A stretch of DNA of 7,563 nucleotides from Methanobrevibacter sp. (lineage in GTDB: Archaea; Methanobacteriota; Methanobacteria; Methanobacteriales; Methanobacteriaceae): assembly GCA_031289975.1 (NCBI GenBank), contig JAITOM010000174.1, positions 1-7,563 of the forward strand. Reading direction: 5' to 3'. The number at the start of each line of letters is the position of its first letter. The stretch's first letter is position 1. Position numbers and translations under genes: made by a program. The notes beneath the pieces were generated by a model, which had not been told where the DNA came from, did not search any database, and saw only the letters and a list, made by a program, of their open reading frames with translations. Positions 1 to 5,952 of this stretch are shown here, one piece after another.

Positions 1-60
1 CATCCGATTTCTCCAGGTTATTTTTCTTTTTTAGCTAATATAGGATTAAATTTTGGTTGA
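1..60 (+). CDS. Possible 3' end of an upstream gene (partial, product unknown)
   Basis: Frame 1 is open from the window edge and ends at TGA 58-60, giving a 19-residue tail ending ...LANIGLNFG. The other five frames of this stretch contain stops. The first 60 bases are visibly richer in G and C than the following 900 bases, as expected where coding sequence gives way to spacer. The tail is too short to recognise a family, and an open run this short could arise by chance. A T-rich stretch at 21-32 lies inside this frame. This is a tentative call; the sequence to the left would decide it. Confidence 0.3.
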   Translation, partial: HPISPGYFSFLANIGLNFG

Positions 61-67
61 AATAAAT

Positions 68-101
68 GTTATTCAGTCTGAAAAGGTTATTCAGTCTGAA
101 A
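68..101. repeat. Two direct copies of a 16-bp sequence
   Basis: GTTATTCAGTCTGAAA occurs exactly at 68-83 and again at 86-101, separated by two bases, giving an 18-bp period. It lies just after the putative upstream stop codon and is less AT-pure than its surroundings. Paired direct repeats of this size could be a regulator-binding site or a simple slippage duplication. No gene start lies close by, so no operator role can be assigned. Confidence 0.8.
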
Positions 102-154
102 TAAAAAATAGCTTCATAAGTAATTAATATTAAAAAATATAGAAATTTTCTAAC

Positions 155-177
155 TTATAAAATCATGGATTTTATAA
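155..177. repeat. Perfect 10-bp-stem palindrome with 3-nt loop
   Basis: TTATAAAATC at 155-164 is the exact reverse complement of GATTTTATAA at 168-177, separated by ATG. It could be a protein-binding palindrome or an RNA hairpin at the end of an upstream transcript. Its inner core, AATC-N3-GATT, recurs in the hairpins at 3767-3779, 3805-3823 and 4397-4415. Confidence 0.75.
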
Positions 178-381
178 ATAACAAACATGTAAAATATTAA
201 GTTATATTTAAAGAAATATTCTCATTATAACTGGTATTTCCAAAATATTTATTTATAAGGTTGAATATATATAGTACGAAACTTAAATTTTGGCAAAATC
301 ATTGTTTTCAATTTCCTTTTAAATTTAATTTTTTTAATTAAATTTCTTATTCTTAATGAATAAATAAAATAAAAAATTTAA

Positions 382-526
382 ATTTTAAATTAATAAAAAT
401 ATAAAGAAATTTTAAATTAATAAATATAAAGAAATTTTAAATTAATAAAAATATAAAGAATAATATTTTAAATTAATAAAAATATAAAGAATAATATTTT
501 AAATTAATAAAAATATAAAGAATAAT
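382..526. repeat. Five tandem copies of a 25-31 bp AT-rich unit
   Basis: Copies run 382-408 (27 bp), 409-433 (25 bp), 434-464, 465-495 and 496-526 (31 bp each). All start ATTTTAAATTAAT and contain ATATAAAGAA. The last three are identical and longer by a 3' TAAT; the second lacks two A residues. This gradient suggests recent amplification of the last three copies. The array is upstream of the adhesin gene and non-coding. It may be a variable-number tandem repeat or a curved-DNA segment; function is not evident. Confidence 0.85.
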
Positions 527-591
527 TTTGAAAATTAAAATATTTTAATAAAATTAAAAAATTTTGAAAATGCCAAAAATTTGGTTCTTGA

Positions 592-640
592 CTATAGTAG
601 CTTTAGTAAAGTTCTTAACAAATAATTTTTTTAAAAATAA
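592..640 (-). repeat. Inverted, degenerate copy of the 55-bp unit
   Basis: Read on the + strand, this stretch has TATAGT, nine bases, then AAAGTTCTTAA and a T-rich tail. The reverse complement of the unit at 777-831 has TATAGT, nine bases, AAAGTTCTTAA, an extra ATTTTGG, and a similar T-rich tail. The spacing match makes common origin likely despite several mismatches. It faces the tandem copies at 777-941, so a transcript crossing both could fold into a large hairpin. Confidence 0.5.
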
Positions 641-660
641 ATATTATTAAAAAATATTTA

Positions 661-831
661 TTTAAAATTAGTTATATTAATTTAAATAAACTTATATTAT
701 TTAAAATTTAAAATTATAGATTTTTATAAATTTAAAATTATAGATTTTTATAAATTAATATTTAAAATTAAATAATTTTAATAAAAAAAATTATCATCCA
801 AAATTTAAGAACTTTTCCAAAATGACTATAA
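661..831 (+). repeat. Long direct repeat, copy upstream of the adhesin gene
   Basis: This stretch aligns along its length with 3904-4050 downstream of the adhesin gene, in the same orientation. Shared landmarks in order are TTTAAAATTA, TTATATTA, a TTTAAAATTTAAAATTATAG block, ATAAATTA, TATTTAAAATTAAATAA, AATTATCAT and AAATTTAAGAACTTTTCC. The upstream copy is longer by one extra 24-bp tandem unit; without it the two are about the same length (147 bp). No open reading frame lies within either copy, so this is a dispersed non-coding repeat, possibly a MITE-like remnant or a recombination site. Confidence 0.8.
707..754. repeat. Perfect 24-bp tandem duplication
   Basis: Bases 707-730 and 731-754 are identical; the unit begins TTTAAAATTATAG and ends TTTATAAA. 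The homologous element downstream of the adhesin gene has one copy only (3950-3973, one T-to-C difference). The duplication therefore arose in the upstream copy after the two elements separated, or was lost from the other. Confidence 0.85.
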
Positions 832-941
832 TTTAATAAAAAAATTTATAATTCAAAATTTAAGAACCTTTCCAAAATGACTATAATTTAATAAAAAAAT
901 TTATAATTCAAAATTTAAGAACCTTTCTAAAATGAATATAG
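777..941. repeat. Three tandem copies of a 55-bp unit
   Basis: The units are 777-831, 832-886 and 887-941, with an exact 55-bp period. Each contains TTTAATAAAAAAA, then CAAAATTTAAGAAC at 799, 854 and 909, then TTTC and AAAATGA. Copies 2 and 3 are closest; copy 1 differs mainly in its 5' half (ATTATCATCC instead of TTATAATTC). The array ends about 60 bp before the adhesin ribosome-binding site, so it lies in the promoter or leader zone. The downstream flank near 4016-4036 holds one related copy. Repeat number could affect expression, but no regulator is visible. Confidence 0.85.
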
Positions 942-999
942 ATAAAAATAAATTTACAAAACATTATTAATTATATTGAAGTAAAATTGTATAATAATT

Positions 1000-1004
1000 G
1001 TGAT
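1000..1004 (+). promoter_or_regulatory. Ribosome-binding site that sets the adhesin start
   Basis: GTGAT at 1000-1004 matches the 3' part of the archaeal GGAGGTGAT Shine-Dalgarno pattern and sits four bases before ATG 1009. The GTG itself is in frame and could be taken as a start codon three residues earlier. The same GTGAT core precedes proS and thiD in this window, so it is better read as the binding site with ATG 1009 as the start. Confidence 0.6.
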
Positions 1005-1008
1005 AAAA

Positions 1009-3744
1009 ATGAATTTAAAGCCTAATATTAAAATAATAGTCATGCTTCTCTTAGTTATTATATCTATAACTGTTATTGGAGTATATGCAGATGTTGAAAG
1101 TCAAAATACAACTCAAACTTTATATGGTTTGGATAACAATAATGAAATAAATAATAATGAAATAAATAATTCTTCTAATACTACAAATCAAACATTAGAG
1201 CTAAATAATTTGAGTATAAATCTTTTAGACGGAGATTTTAGAGCTAATAGTGATATTTATGTTGATCCATTAAATGGTAATGATGCTACTGGTGATGGAA
1301 GTGCATCTTTACCTTTTAAAACTATTAATAAATCTGTAACTGGAGCTGCAACTGGTACTACTATTCATCTTAGTAATGGTACTTATACTGGGGTTAATAA
1401 TACGAATATTAGGATTATTGTTAATGATATAACTATTACAGGTGAAAGTAGTGGTGGTGTTATCCTTGACGGTGAAAATGTATTGAATACACGTTTTTTT
1501 TATTGTTATGGAGGAGAATATAATATAACTTTTAATAATATAATTTTTCAAAATGGTAAGGATGCATTGGGCGGAGCAATATTCGTTAATAATACAGATG
1601 TTTTAACTATAAGCAATTGTAGCTTTATAAATAATCATGCTGTAGGTGAAAGTGGTGGTGGGGCAATTCATTTTAATTGCACATTAAAGCTAAATAATGA
1701 CCAGTTTATAAATAATAGTGCACCAACTGGTCTTGGAGGTGCTTTATATAGTGATGGTGGAGATTATTCATATACCAGTAATTGTACATTTATAGGAAAT
1801 AATGCGACACATGGTGGTGCAATAGACCATGTTCATGGAAATCAAGGGACTGTTGTAAACTCAGTTTTTATAAACAATACAGCAACATCAGTATTACCTG
1901 CAATACATGGTGGTGGTGCTATACATATTCATGGTACTGTTGATGATATAACTAATGTGGGTTTCACTATAGAAAATTGTAGTTTTACAGATAATCATGC
2001 TAATAATAATGGTGGTGCAGTTTACACAGAGGATATAAACACACAAATAATTAATTCTAATTTCACAAATAATTCCGCTGCTAATGGAGGAGGAGCTGTA
2101 TTTACTTCTAATTCTGATGGTTTGAAAATTGATAATTCCATATTTACTTACAATACAAATAATACAATTTTTATTAATGGAAATAACAGTATTTTAACCC
2201 ATCTAAAAATAATGAACAACACAGGATATAATGATACAGAAATAGACAACCGTAATGCTCTCATATTCCTTGGTTACAATAATACTCTTAATAATTCAGA
2301 TATAATAAACAATACAGGAAACGGTGTTTATTTCAATACTGGAGGGGGAAACTATCTTGGAAGTTCAACAATAATAAATAACACACGTAATGGTGTCATA
2401 ATAATTGGGAGTAGTAATAATATTATTAACTATAATCGCATATATGAAAATGGTCTTGGTATGGATATAGGTATGAATCTACCTAGTTCTTATAATAATA
2501 ATATTAATCATAATTGGTGGGGTTACAATAATATCACAGACCAAATCAATGATACTGGTATCAATACAAATAATACAGATCACTATGTTCTTAACTTATC
2601 TGCTCCAGATATTAGTACCTTAGTAAATGCAAGTAAAATATACAATGATTCAAACATGAGTAATGCCACACTTAAATATAATTTCATACTTAACACAAGT
2701 GATAGTCAATACGATAAACCTAACTCACTTCCTTATTTTGTTGTAGATGTGGTATTTAAAAACAATACTGATGATGATATTATAAATCAATATCTTGATA
2801 AGGATATTAGAGATCCTAACTCATACAGTCAACTTATAAGATTTTTAGCAAGAACAAACTATTCTGTTGAAGCATTATCTGATGGTGAGGATGTTATATT
2901 AGATATTCTTTCTCCTTTAATGGCTAATGTTACAATAATTAAAACTGCAAATAATATTGATGGTGTCGCTGATGTTCATAATGATACCAATATTAACTTC
3001 ATCTTAACTGTGAGAAATAATGGTCCCGATAATGCTACAAATGTCATAGTTAAAGATCTTTTAAATAAAACTAACTTCCAATATCTCTCAAACAATGCAA
3101 ATGCAACCTATAATAATGTTACTGGTGAATTAACTTGGAATGTTGGAGATCTTGAAGTCAATCAAAGTGTCTCTATCAATGTTAGTGTTAAAGTTATTAC
3201 AACAGGTTATTTACTTAACATAGCTAATGTTACAGGTGATAACACTCCCCCAAATCAAGATAATGTGACTATAAAATCACATCCAATATATGATGCAGTG
3301 ATTAATAAAACGGTTAATACTACAAACACTAATATTGGTGATCTTGTTAAATATACTATAACAGTTAAAAATCTTGAAGATTCACAAACTGTTAATGTAA
3401 CAGACATACTTGATAATAAATTAAGATACATTTCATCTAATTCAAGTCAAGGTAACTATGATTACAATACTGGCTTATGGGAGATTGGTGAATTAGCAAT
3501 AAATCAAAGTGCAAACTTAGATATTATTGCAGAAGTAAATGGTGGTGAAGAAATTGCGAATCTTGCAACATTATATTCCCAAAATATACCACCACAAGAT
3601 TCTTATGCAAACATAACTGTGAATCCACCTATAAATCCTAATGGAGATAAATTTGATCTTATGAAAAATACTGGTATTCCTATATTACTATTTTTAGTTT
3701 TAATATCTATAATCGGAGGAACAATTTATAGAAAAAGGAAATAA
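1009..3744 (+). CDS. Adhesin-like cell-surface protein (Pmp-type beta-helix, DUF11 repeats, C-terminal anchor)
   Basis: A predicted exported surface protein of 911 residues from ATG 1009. Residue numbers below count from the in-frame GTG at 1000. Residues 11-30 form a signal peptide with likely cleavage after VYA. An Asn-rich linker follows to about 80. IYVDPLNGND (86-95) opens a right-handed parallel beta-helix, with seven GGA[IVL] turns at about 191, 220, 246, 272, 305, 338 and 364 alternating with FxxN turns (207-383), as in chlamydial Pmp repeats. Shorter NosD-like turns continue to the NWWG motif at 505-508. Residues 525-640 look like an Ig-like spacer. Two DUF11 repeats span about 641-755 and 763-875. 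The tail has MKNTGIP (888-894), a hydrophobic segment to 910 and RKRK, typical of a membrane or wall anchor. Asn-X-Ser/Thr sequons are frequent, so heavy glycosylation is plausible. Such proteins are thought to mediate attachment to other cells or host surfaces; the ligand is unknown. The gene stands alone between long repeats. The reading frame appears intact. Confidence 0.92.
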   Translation: MNLKPNIKIIVMLLLVIISITVIGVYADVESQNTTQTLYGLDNNNEINNNEINNSSNTTNQTLELNNLSINLLDGDFRANSDIYVDPLNGNDATGDGSASLPFKTINKSVTGAATGTTIHLSNGTYTGVNNTNIRIIVNDITITGESSGGVILDGENVLNTRFFYCYGGEYNITFNNIIFQNGKDALGGAIFVNNTDVLTISNCSFINNHAVGESGGGAIHFNCTLKLNNDQFINNSAPTGLGGALYSDGGDYSYTSNCTFIGNNATHGGAIDHVHGNQGTVVNSVFINNTATSVLPAIHGGGAIHIHGTVDDITNVGFTIENCSFTDNHANNNGGAVYTEDINTQIINSNFTNNSAANGGGAVFTSNSDGLKIDNSIFTYNTNNTIFINGNNSILTHLKIMNNTGYNDTEIDNRNALIFLGYNNTLNNSDIINNTGNGVYFNTGGGNYLGSSTIINNTRNGVIIIGSSNNIINYNRIYENGLGMDIGMNLPSSYNNNINHNWWGYNNITDQINDTGINTNNTDHYVLNLSAPDISTLVNASKIYNDSNMSNATLKYNFILNTSDSQYDKPNSLPYFVVDVVFKNNTDDDIINQYLDKDIRDPNSYSQLIRFLARTNYSVEALSDGEDVILDILSPLMANVTIIKTANNIDGVADVHNDTNINFILTVRNNGPDNATNVIVKDLLNKTNFQYLSNNANATYNNVTGELTWNVGDLEVNQSVSINVSVKVITTGYLLNIANVTGDNTPPNQDNVTIKSHPIYDAVINKTVNTTNTNIGDLVKYTITVKNLEDSQTVNVTDILDNKLRYISSNSSQGNYDYNTGLWEIGELAINQSANLDIIAEVNGGEEIANLATLYSQNIPPQDSYANITVNPPINPNGDKFDLMKNTGIPILLFLVLISIIGGTIYRKRK
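1135..1164 (+). repeat. In-frame 15-bp tandem repeat in the adhesin linker
   Basis: Bases 1135-1149 and 1150-1164 both encode NNNEI and differ at a single base (AAC versus AAT). A partial third unit (AATAAT) follows. The unit length is a multiple of three, so slippage would lengthen or shorten the linker between the signal peptide and the helix without breaking the frame. Confidence 0.8.
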
Positions 3745-3766
3745 ATAAAATTTGATCTTGATAGCA

Positions 3767-3779
3767 AAATCTTTGATTT
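3767..3779. repeat. Short hairpin, first copy of AAATCTTTGATTT
   Basis: AAATC pairs with GATTT around a TTT loop. The same 13 bases recur at 3808-3820 inside a longer hairpin. It lies 22 bases after the adhesin stop codon and may be part of the 3' untranslated region. Confidence 0.6.
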
Positions 3780-3804
3780 CCCGTTTATTTCTGAAAGAAA
3801 TTTA

Positions 3805-3884
3805 ATTAAATCTTTGATTTAATGTTTTAAAAGTTTGTCTTTGATCTTCTTAATTTTTCAATTGCTAAAATCCATCTTCTTTTT
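3805..3884 (+). terminator. Probable 3' end of the adhesin transcript (hairpin and T-tracts)
   Basis: A perfect 8-bp stem with a TTT loop (ATTAAATC at 3805-3812, GATTTAAT at 3816-3823) is followed by T-rich sequence with five-T runs at 3854-3858 and 3880-3884. Archaeal transcription commonly ends at oligo-T tracts with or without a hairpin, and this is the first such cluster after the adhesin stop. The exact end point is not determined by sequence alone. Confidence 0.4.
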
Positions 3885-3903
3885 ACAGTGCCAAATATAT
3901 TAA

Positions 3904-4050
3904 TTTAAAATTATTTATATTAGCTAAAATATATTTATATTCTTTAAAATTTAAAATTATAGATTTTCATAAATTACTATTTAAAATTAAATAACTTAGT
4001 AAAAAAATTATCATTTTAAAATTTAAGAACTTTTCCATAATTGATTATAT
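3904..4050 (+). repeat. Long direct repeat, copy downstream of the adhesin gene
   Basis: Direct-orientation partner of 661-831, sharing the same ordered landmarks from TTTAAAATTA at its left end to AATTTAAGAACTTTTCC near its right end, but with a single 24-bp unit (3950-3973) and a single 55-bp-type unit. The two copies lie about 3.2 kb apart and enclose the adhesin gene. Homologous recombination between them would delete or duplicate that gene. Differences are scattered substitutions rather than one block, so the duplication is not very recent. Confidence 0.8.
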
Positions 4051-4327
4051 TAAAGTTGAAAAATAAAATATAAATTATAGTGAACTAAAAATGTTTTTAA
4101 GTAATGAGTTTTTTAAAAATATCTCTAAATTATCAATTTCATAAATAAAAATATAATATTATTTATTTTAAAAAATAAAATAATTAAATTTATTAATTAA
4201 TAATTTAATAAAATATTAAAAAATATTACTAAAAATTAAGCAAATAAAAATAAATGATTAATTACAAACTTTTTTTATAGTATTTCTCCAAATTTTTGTA
4301 ACATTTTATTTAAAAATTTTTATTAAA

Positions 4328-4469
4328 AATTATTCTTTAAATTACTCAAATTTTAATTTAAAGAGATATTAAACTTTTGTTATCGAAGACAACTTAGGAG
4401 AATCTATGATTCTCCGCTTTAAAAATTTAATGATAATATAAGTTAAGAGAAATACTATATTCTACCATG
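4328..4469 (+). repeat. Left arm of long inverted repeat flanking proS-cofC-thiD
   Basis: Bases 4328-4378 match the reverse complement of 7513-7563 at 50 of 51 positions (C4345 is the exception). The match resumes after a 42-bp insert: 4421-4440 matches the reverse complement of 7491-7510 at 19 of 20. It continues through AGTTAAG (4441-4447), AAATACTATA (4450-4459) and CCATG (4465-4469), with a 12-bp gap on this side and five extra bases before CCATG. Within the arm, CTTTAAATT (4335-4343) and AATTTAAAG (4355-4363) form a perfect 9-bp stem. There are no coding features. It is a dispersed element, perhaps MITE-like; the arms partly overlap the proS promoter zone. Confidence 0.85.
4379..4420. 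other. 42-bp hairpin-bearing segment present in one arm only
   Basis: This segment interrupts the match between the two inverted-repeat arms; the right arm has just two bases here (7511-7512). It contains GGAGAATC (4397-4404), TAT, and GATTCTCC (4408-4415), a perfect 8-bp stem with a 3-nt loop. Its base composition is clearly richer in G and C than the surroundings. It may be an insertion of a small palindromic element or a segment lost from the other arm. It is not followed directly by a T-run, so a terminator role is unlikely. As part of a proS leader RNA it would form a strong hairpin only if transcription starts upstream of it. Confidence 0.65.
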
Positions 4470-4482
4470 ATATATTAAATTT
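4450..4482 (+). promoter_or_regulatory. Candidate promoter of the proS operon
   Basis: Two TATA-like boxes lie at usable distances from the proS start: AAATACTATATT at 4450-4461 and GATATATTAAA at 4469-4479. A start site 22-27 bases after the second would fall near 4495-4505, leaving a leader of about 30-40 bases that contains the GGTGAT ribosome-binding site. The first box lies inside the inverted-repeat arm and is conserved in the other arm; the second is not. Choice between them is uncertain in such AT-rich sequence. Confidence 0.35.
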
Positions 4483-4534
4483 TTAATTATTAAAAATGTT
4501 AGAAATGCACTAATAATAGCTATTTGGTGATGAG

Positions 4535-5932
4535 ATGGAAGATTTTAGTCAATGGTTTCATAATATTTTAGAAGAAGCAGAAATAATGGATTCAAGATAT
4601 CCTATTAAAGGAATGAGTGTATGGCTACCAAAAGGATTTAAAATAAGAAAACATATTCTAAGAGAACTTGAAAGATTAATGGATAAAGATCATGATGAAG
4701 TTCTATTTCCTTTATTAATTTCAGAAACCGAATTAGCAAAAGAAGGAATACATGTAAAAGGTTTTGAAGAAGAAGTTTATTGGGTTACTCATGGAGGAAA
4801 TAAAGAGTTCAATGAAAAATTAGCTATTAGACCAACAAGTGAAACAGCTATTTATCCTATGTTTGCATTATGGGTAAGATCCCATATAGATTTACCAATA
4901 AAAGTCTATCAAACTGTAAATACAATGAGATATGAAACTAAACATACAAGACCACTTATTAGAGTAAGAGAAATCACCACATTTACAGAATCCCATACAA
5001 TACATGAAACATATGATGAAGCAATTGAACAAGTCAAAGAGGGAATAGCTATTTATAAACAATTATTTGATAGTTTAGCTATTCCATATTTAATACACGA
5101 TAGGCCTTCATGGGATAAGTTTCCAGGTGCAGATTATACTTTTGCCTTTGATACATTAATGAAGGATGGCAAAACTCTACAAATCGGTACTGTGCATAAT
5201 CTTGGAGATACCTTTGCAAAAACATTTGATATAACCTATGAAGCAGCCGATGGAAATCATAAGTATCCTTATCAGACTTGTTATGGTCTTTCAGATAGAG
5301 TTATTGCATCTTTAATAGCTATTCATGGGGATGAAAAAGGTCTTGTTCTTCCACCATCAATTGCTTCCACTCAAGTTACAATAATCCCTATAATATTTAA
5401 AGATGGGGGTGAAGAAGTATTATCTAAAGCTAATGAAATTAAAGATATTTTAGAAGAAAGTGGATTTAGAGTTAATGTTGACAATCGAAATATTAGACCA
5501 GGTAAGAAATATTATGCTTGGGAGTTAAATGGAATTCCACTTAGAATAGATTTAGGACCAAGAGATTTAGAAAATAATAAGATGGTTATAATAAGAAGAG
5601 ATACATTTACAAAAGAAGAATGTTCATTAAGTGAAGATATTGTATCTATTTTAAATAGTTATTTATCTAAAATAAATCTTAATCTTAAAGAAAAAGCATG
5701 GAATTTCATTAAAACACGCATGATTGAAATAGATGATTTAGATAAAATAGAAAAGATAGTTTTAGATGGAAATATTGGTTTAATTAAATGGTGTGGTGAG
5801 GATGATTGTGGTAAGGAAATTGAAGAGAAAACAAACTTAGACATTTTAGGAAAGCGACATGAAACAAATGGAGTTTGCATTAATTGTAAAAAAGAAGCAA
5901 AATATCTTATTTCAATAGCTAAAACATATTAA
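4535..5932 (+). CDS. proS: Prolyl-tRNA synthetase, archaeal/eukaryal type (EC 6.1.1.15)
   Basis: Cytoplasmic class II aminoacyl-tRNA synthetase that activates proline with ATP and charges tRNA-Pro. The 465 residues fit the short archaeal form. RPTSET (99-104) belongs to the proline site. Motif 2 is TMRYE to REITTF (130-150) with its conserved arginines. Motif 3 is GLSDRVIASLIAIHGDEKG (251-269). No bacterial-type INS editing domain is inserted between motifs 2 and 3. An anticodon-binding domain covers about 275-380. The C-terminal extension holds Cys420, Cys425, Cys448 and Cys451, the expected zinc site, and the chain ends in Tyr, as in characterised enzymes of this subclass. ATG 4535 is preceded by GGTGAT at 4526-4531, and the N-terminus EDFSQWFHNILEEA matches the family start. 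It is the first gene of a probable operon, 20 bp before cofC. Confidence 0.97.
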   Translation: MEDFSQWFHNILEEAEIMDSRYPIKGMSVWLPKGFKIRKHILRELERLMDKDHDEVLFPLLISETELAKEGIHVKGFEEEVYWVTHGGNKEFNEKLAIRPTSETAIYPMFALWVRSHIDLPIKVYQTVNTMRYETKHTRPLIRVREITTFTESHTIHETYDEAIEQVKEGIAIYKQLFDSLAIPYLIHDRPSWDKFPGADYTFAFDTLMKDGKTLQIGTVHNLGDTFAKTFDITYEAADGNHKYPYQTCYGLSDRVIASLIAIHGDEKGLVLPPSIASTQVTIIPIIFKDGGEEVLSKANEIKDILEESGFRVNVDNRNIRPGKKYYAWELNGIPLRIDLGPRDLENNKMVIIRRDTFTKEECSLSEDIVSILNSYLSKINLNLKEKAWNFIKTRMIEIDDLDKIEKIVLDGNIGLIKWCGEDDCGKEIEEKTNLDILGKRHETNGVCINCKKEAKYLISIAKTY

Positions 5933-5952
5933 ATATATGATGGAGGGATTTT

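Larger units (their letters stand above)
102..999. other. Long AT-rich non-coding leader of the adhesin gene
   Basis: About 900 bases upstream of the adhesin gene carry no credible coding sequence: all frames are dense in stops and G+C is very low. The region is made largely of repeats, listed separately. A TATA-like run of alternating T and A lies at 264-272, but nothing obvious starts 20-30 bases after it. A more useful promoter candidate for the adhesin gene is the AT-box near 968-976 (AATTATATT), which would place a start site in the mid-990s and give a very short leader. That assignment is weak, because almost any position in this sequence resembles an archaeal TATA box. Confidence 0.6.
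3745..4534. other. AT-rich intergenic gap between the adhesin gene and proS
   Basis: About 790 bases without credible coding sequence on either strand. In order it holds hairpins and T-tracts after the adhesin stop (3767-3884), the long direct repeat (3904-4050), low-complexity A/T sequence with no recognisable element (4051-4327), the left arm of the long inverted repeat (4328-4469) with its hairpin insert (4379-4420), and the proS promoter region. I see no tRNA-like or other structured RNA gene. The only locally GC-richer patch is the 42-bp hairpin insert. Confidence 0.6.

Noticed and set aside
266..293. Imperfect inverted match of 266-291 with 566-598 as terminal repeats of an element
   Set aside because: About 7 of 26 positions differ and the enclosed sequence holds no gene; in sequence this AT-rich the match is not convincing as element ends. 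Only the 12-bp CTTAAATTTTGG core is noted elsewhere.
382..526. Tandem repeats as a CRISPR array
   Set aside because: The units abut with no unique spacers, are almost pure A/T, and vary in length; there are no cas genes in view.
1000..1008. GTG 1000 as the adhesin start codon
   Set aside because: The GTG forms part of GTGAT, the Shine-Dalgarno core for ATG 1009, the same core seen before proS and thiD; a GTG start would lack its own binding site.
1309..1551. 80-codon open frame on the minus strand inside the adhesin gene
   Set aside because: It lies wholly within the clearly coding beta-helix region, has a low-complexity Ile/Asn/Ser/Thr composition expected from antisense of Asn/Thr-rich coding sequence, and lacks a ribosome-binding site.
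4397..4415. Hairpin as a rho-independent-style terminator of the adhesin transcript
   Set aside because: No T-run follows directly, it is about 650 bp past the adhesin stop, and better T-tracts lie much closer to that gene.
4379..4534. Riboswitch or T-box leader controlling proS
   Set aside because: Only one simple hairpin is present, no T-box or known aptamer features are visible, and T-boxes are not known in archaea.
5659..5880. 73-codon open frame on the minus strand inside proS
   Set aside because: It is antisense to the well-conserved C-terminal zinc domain of ProRS and resembles no known protein.
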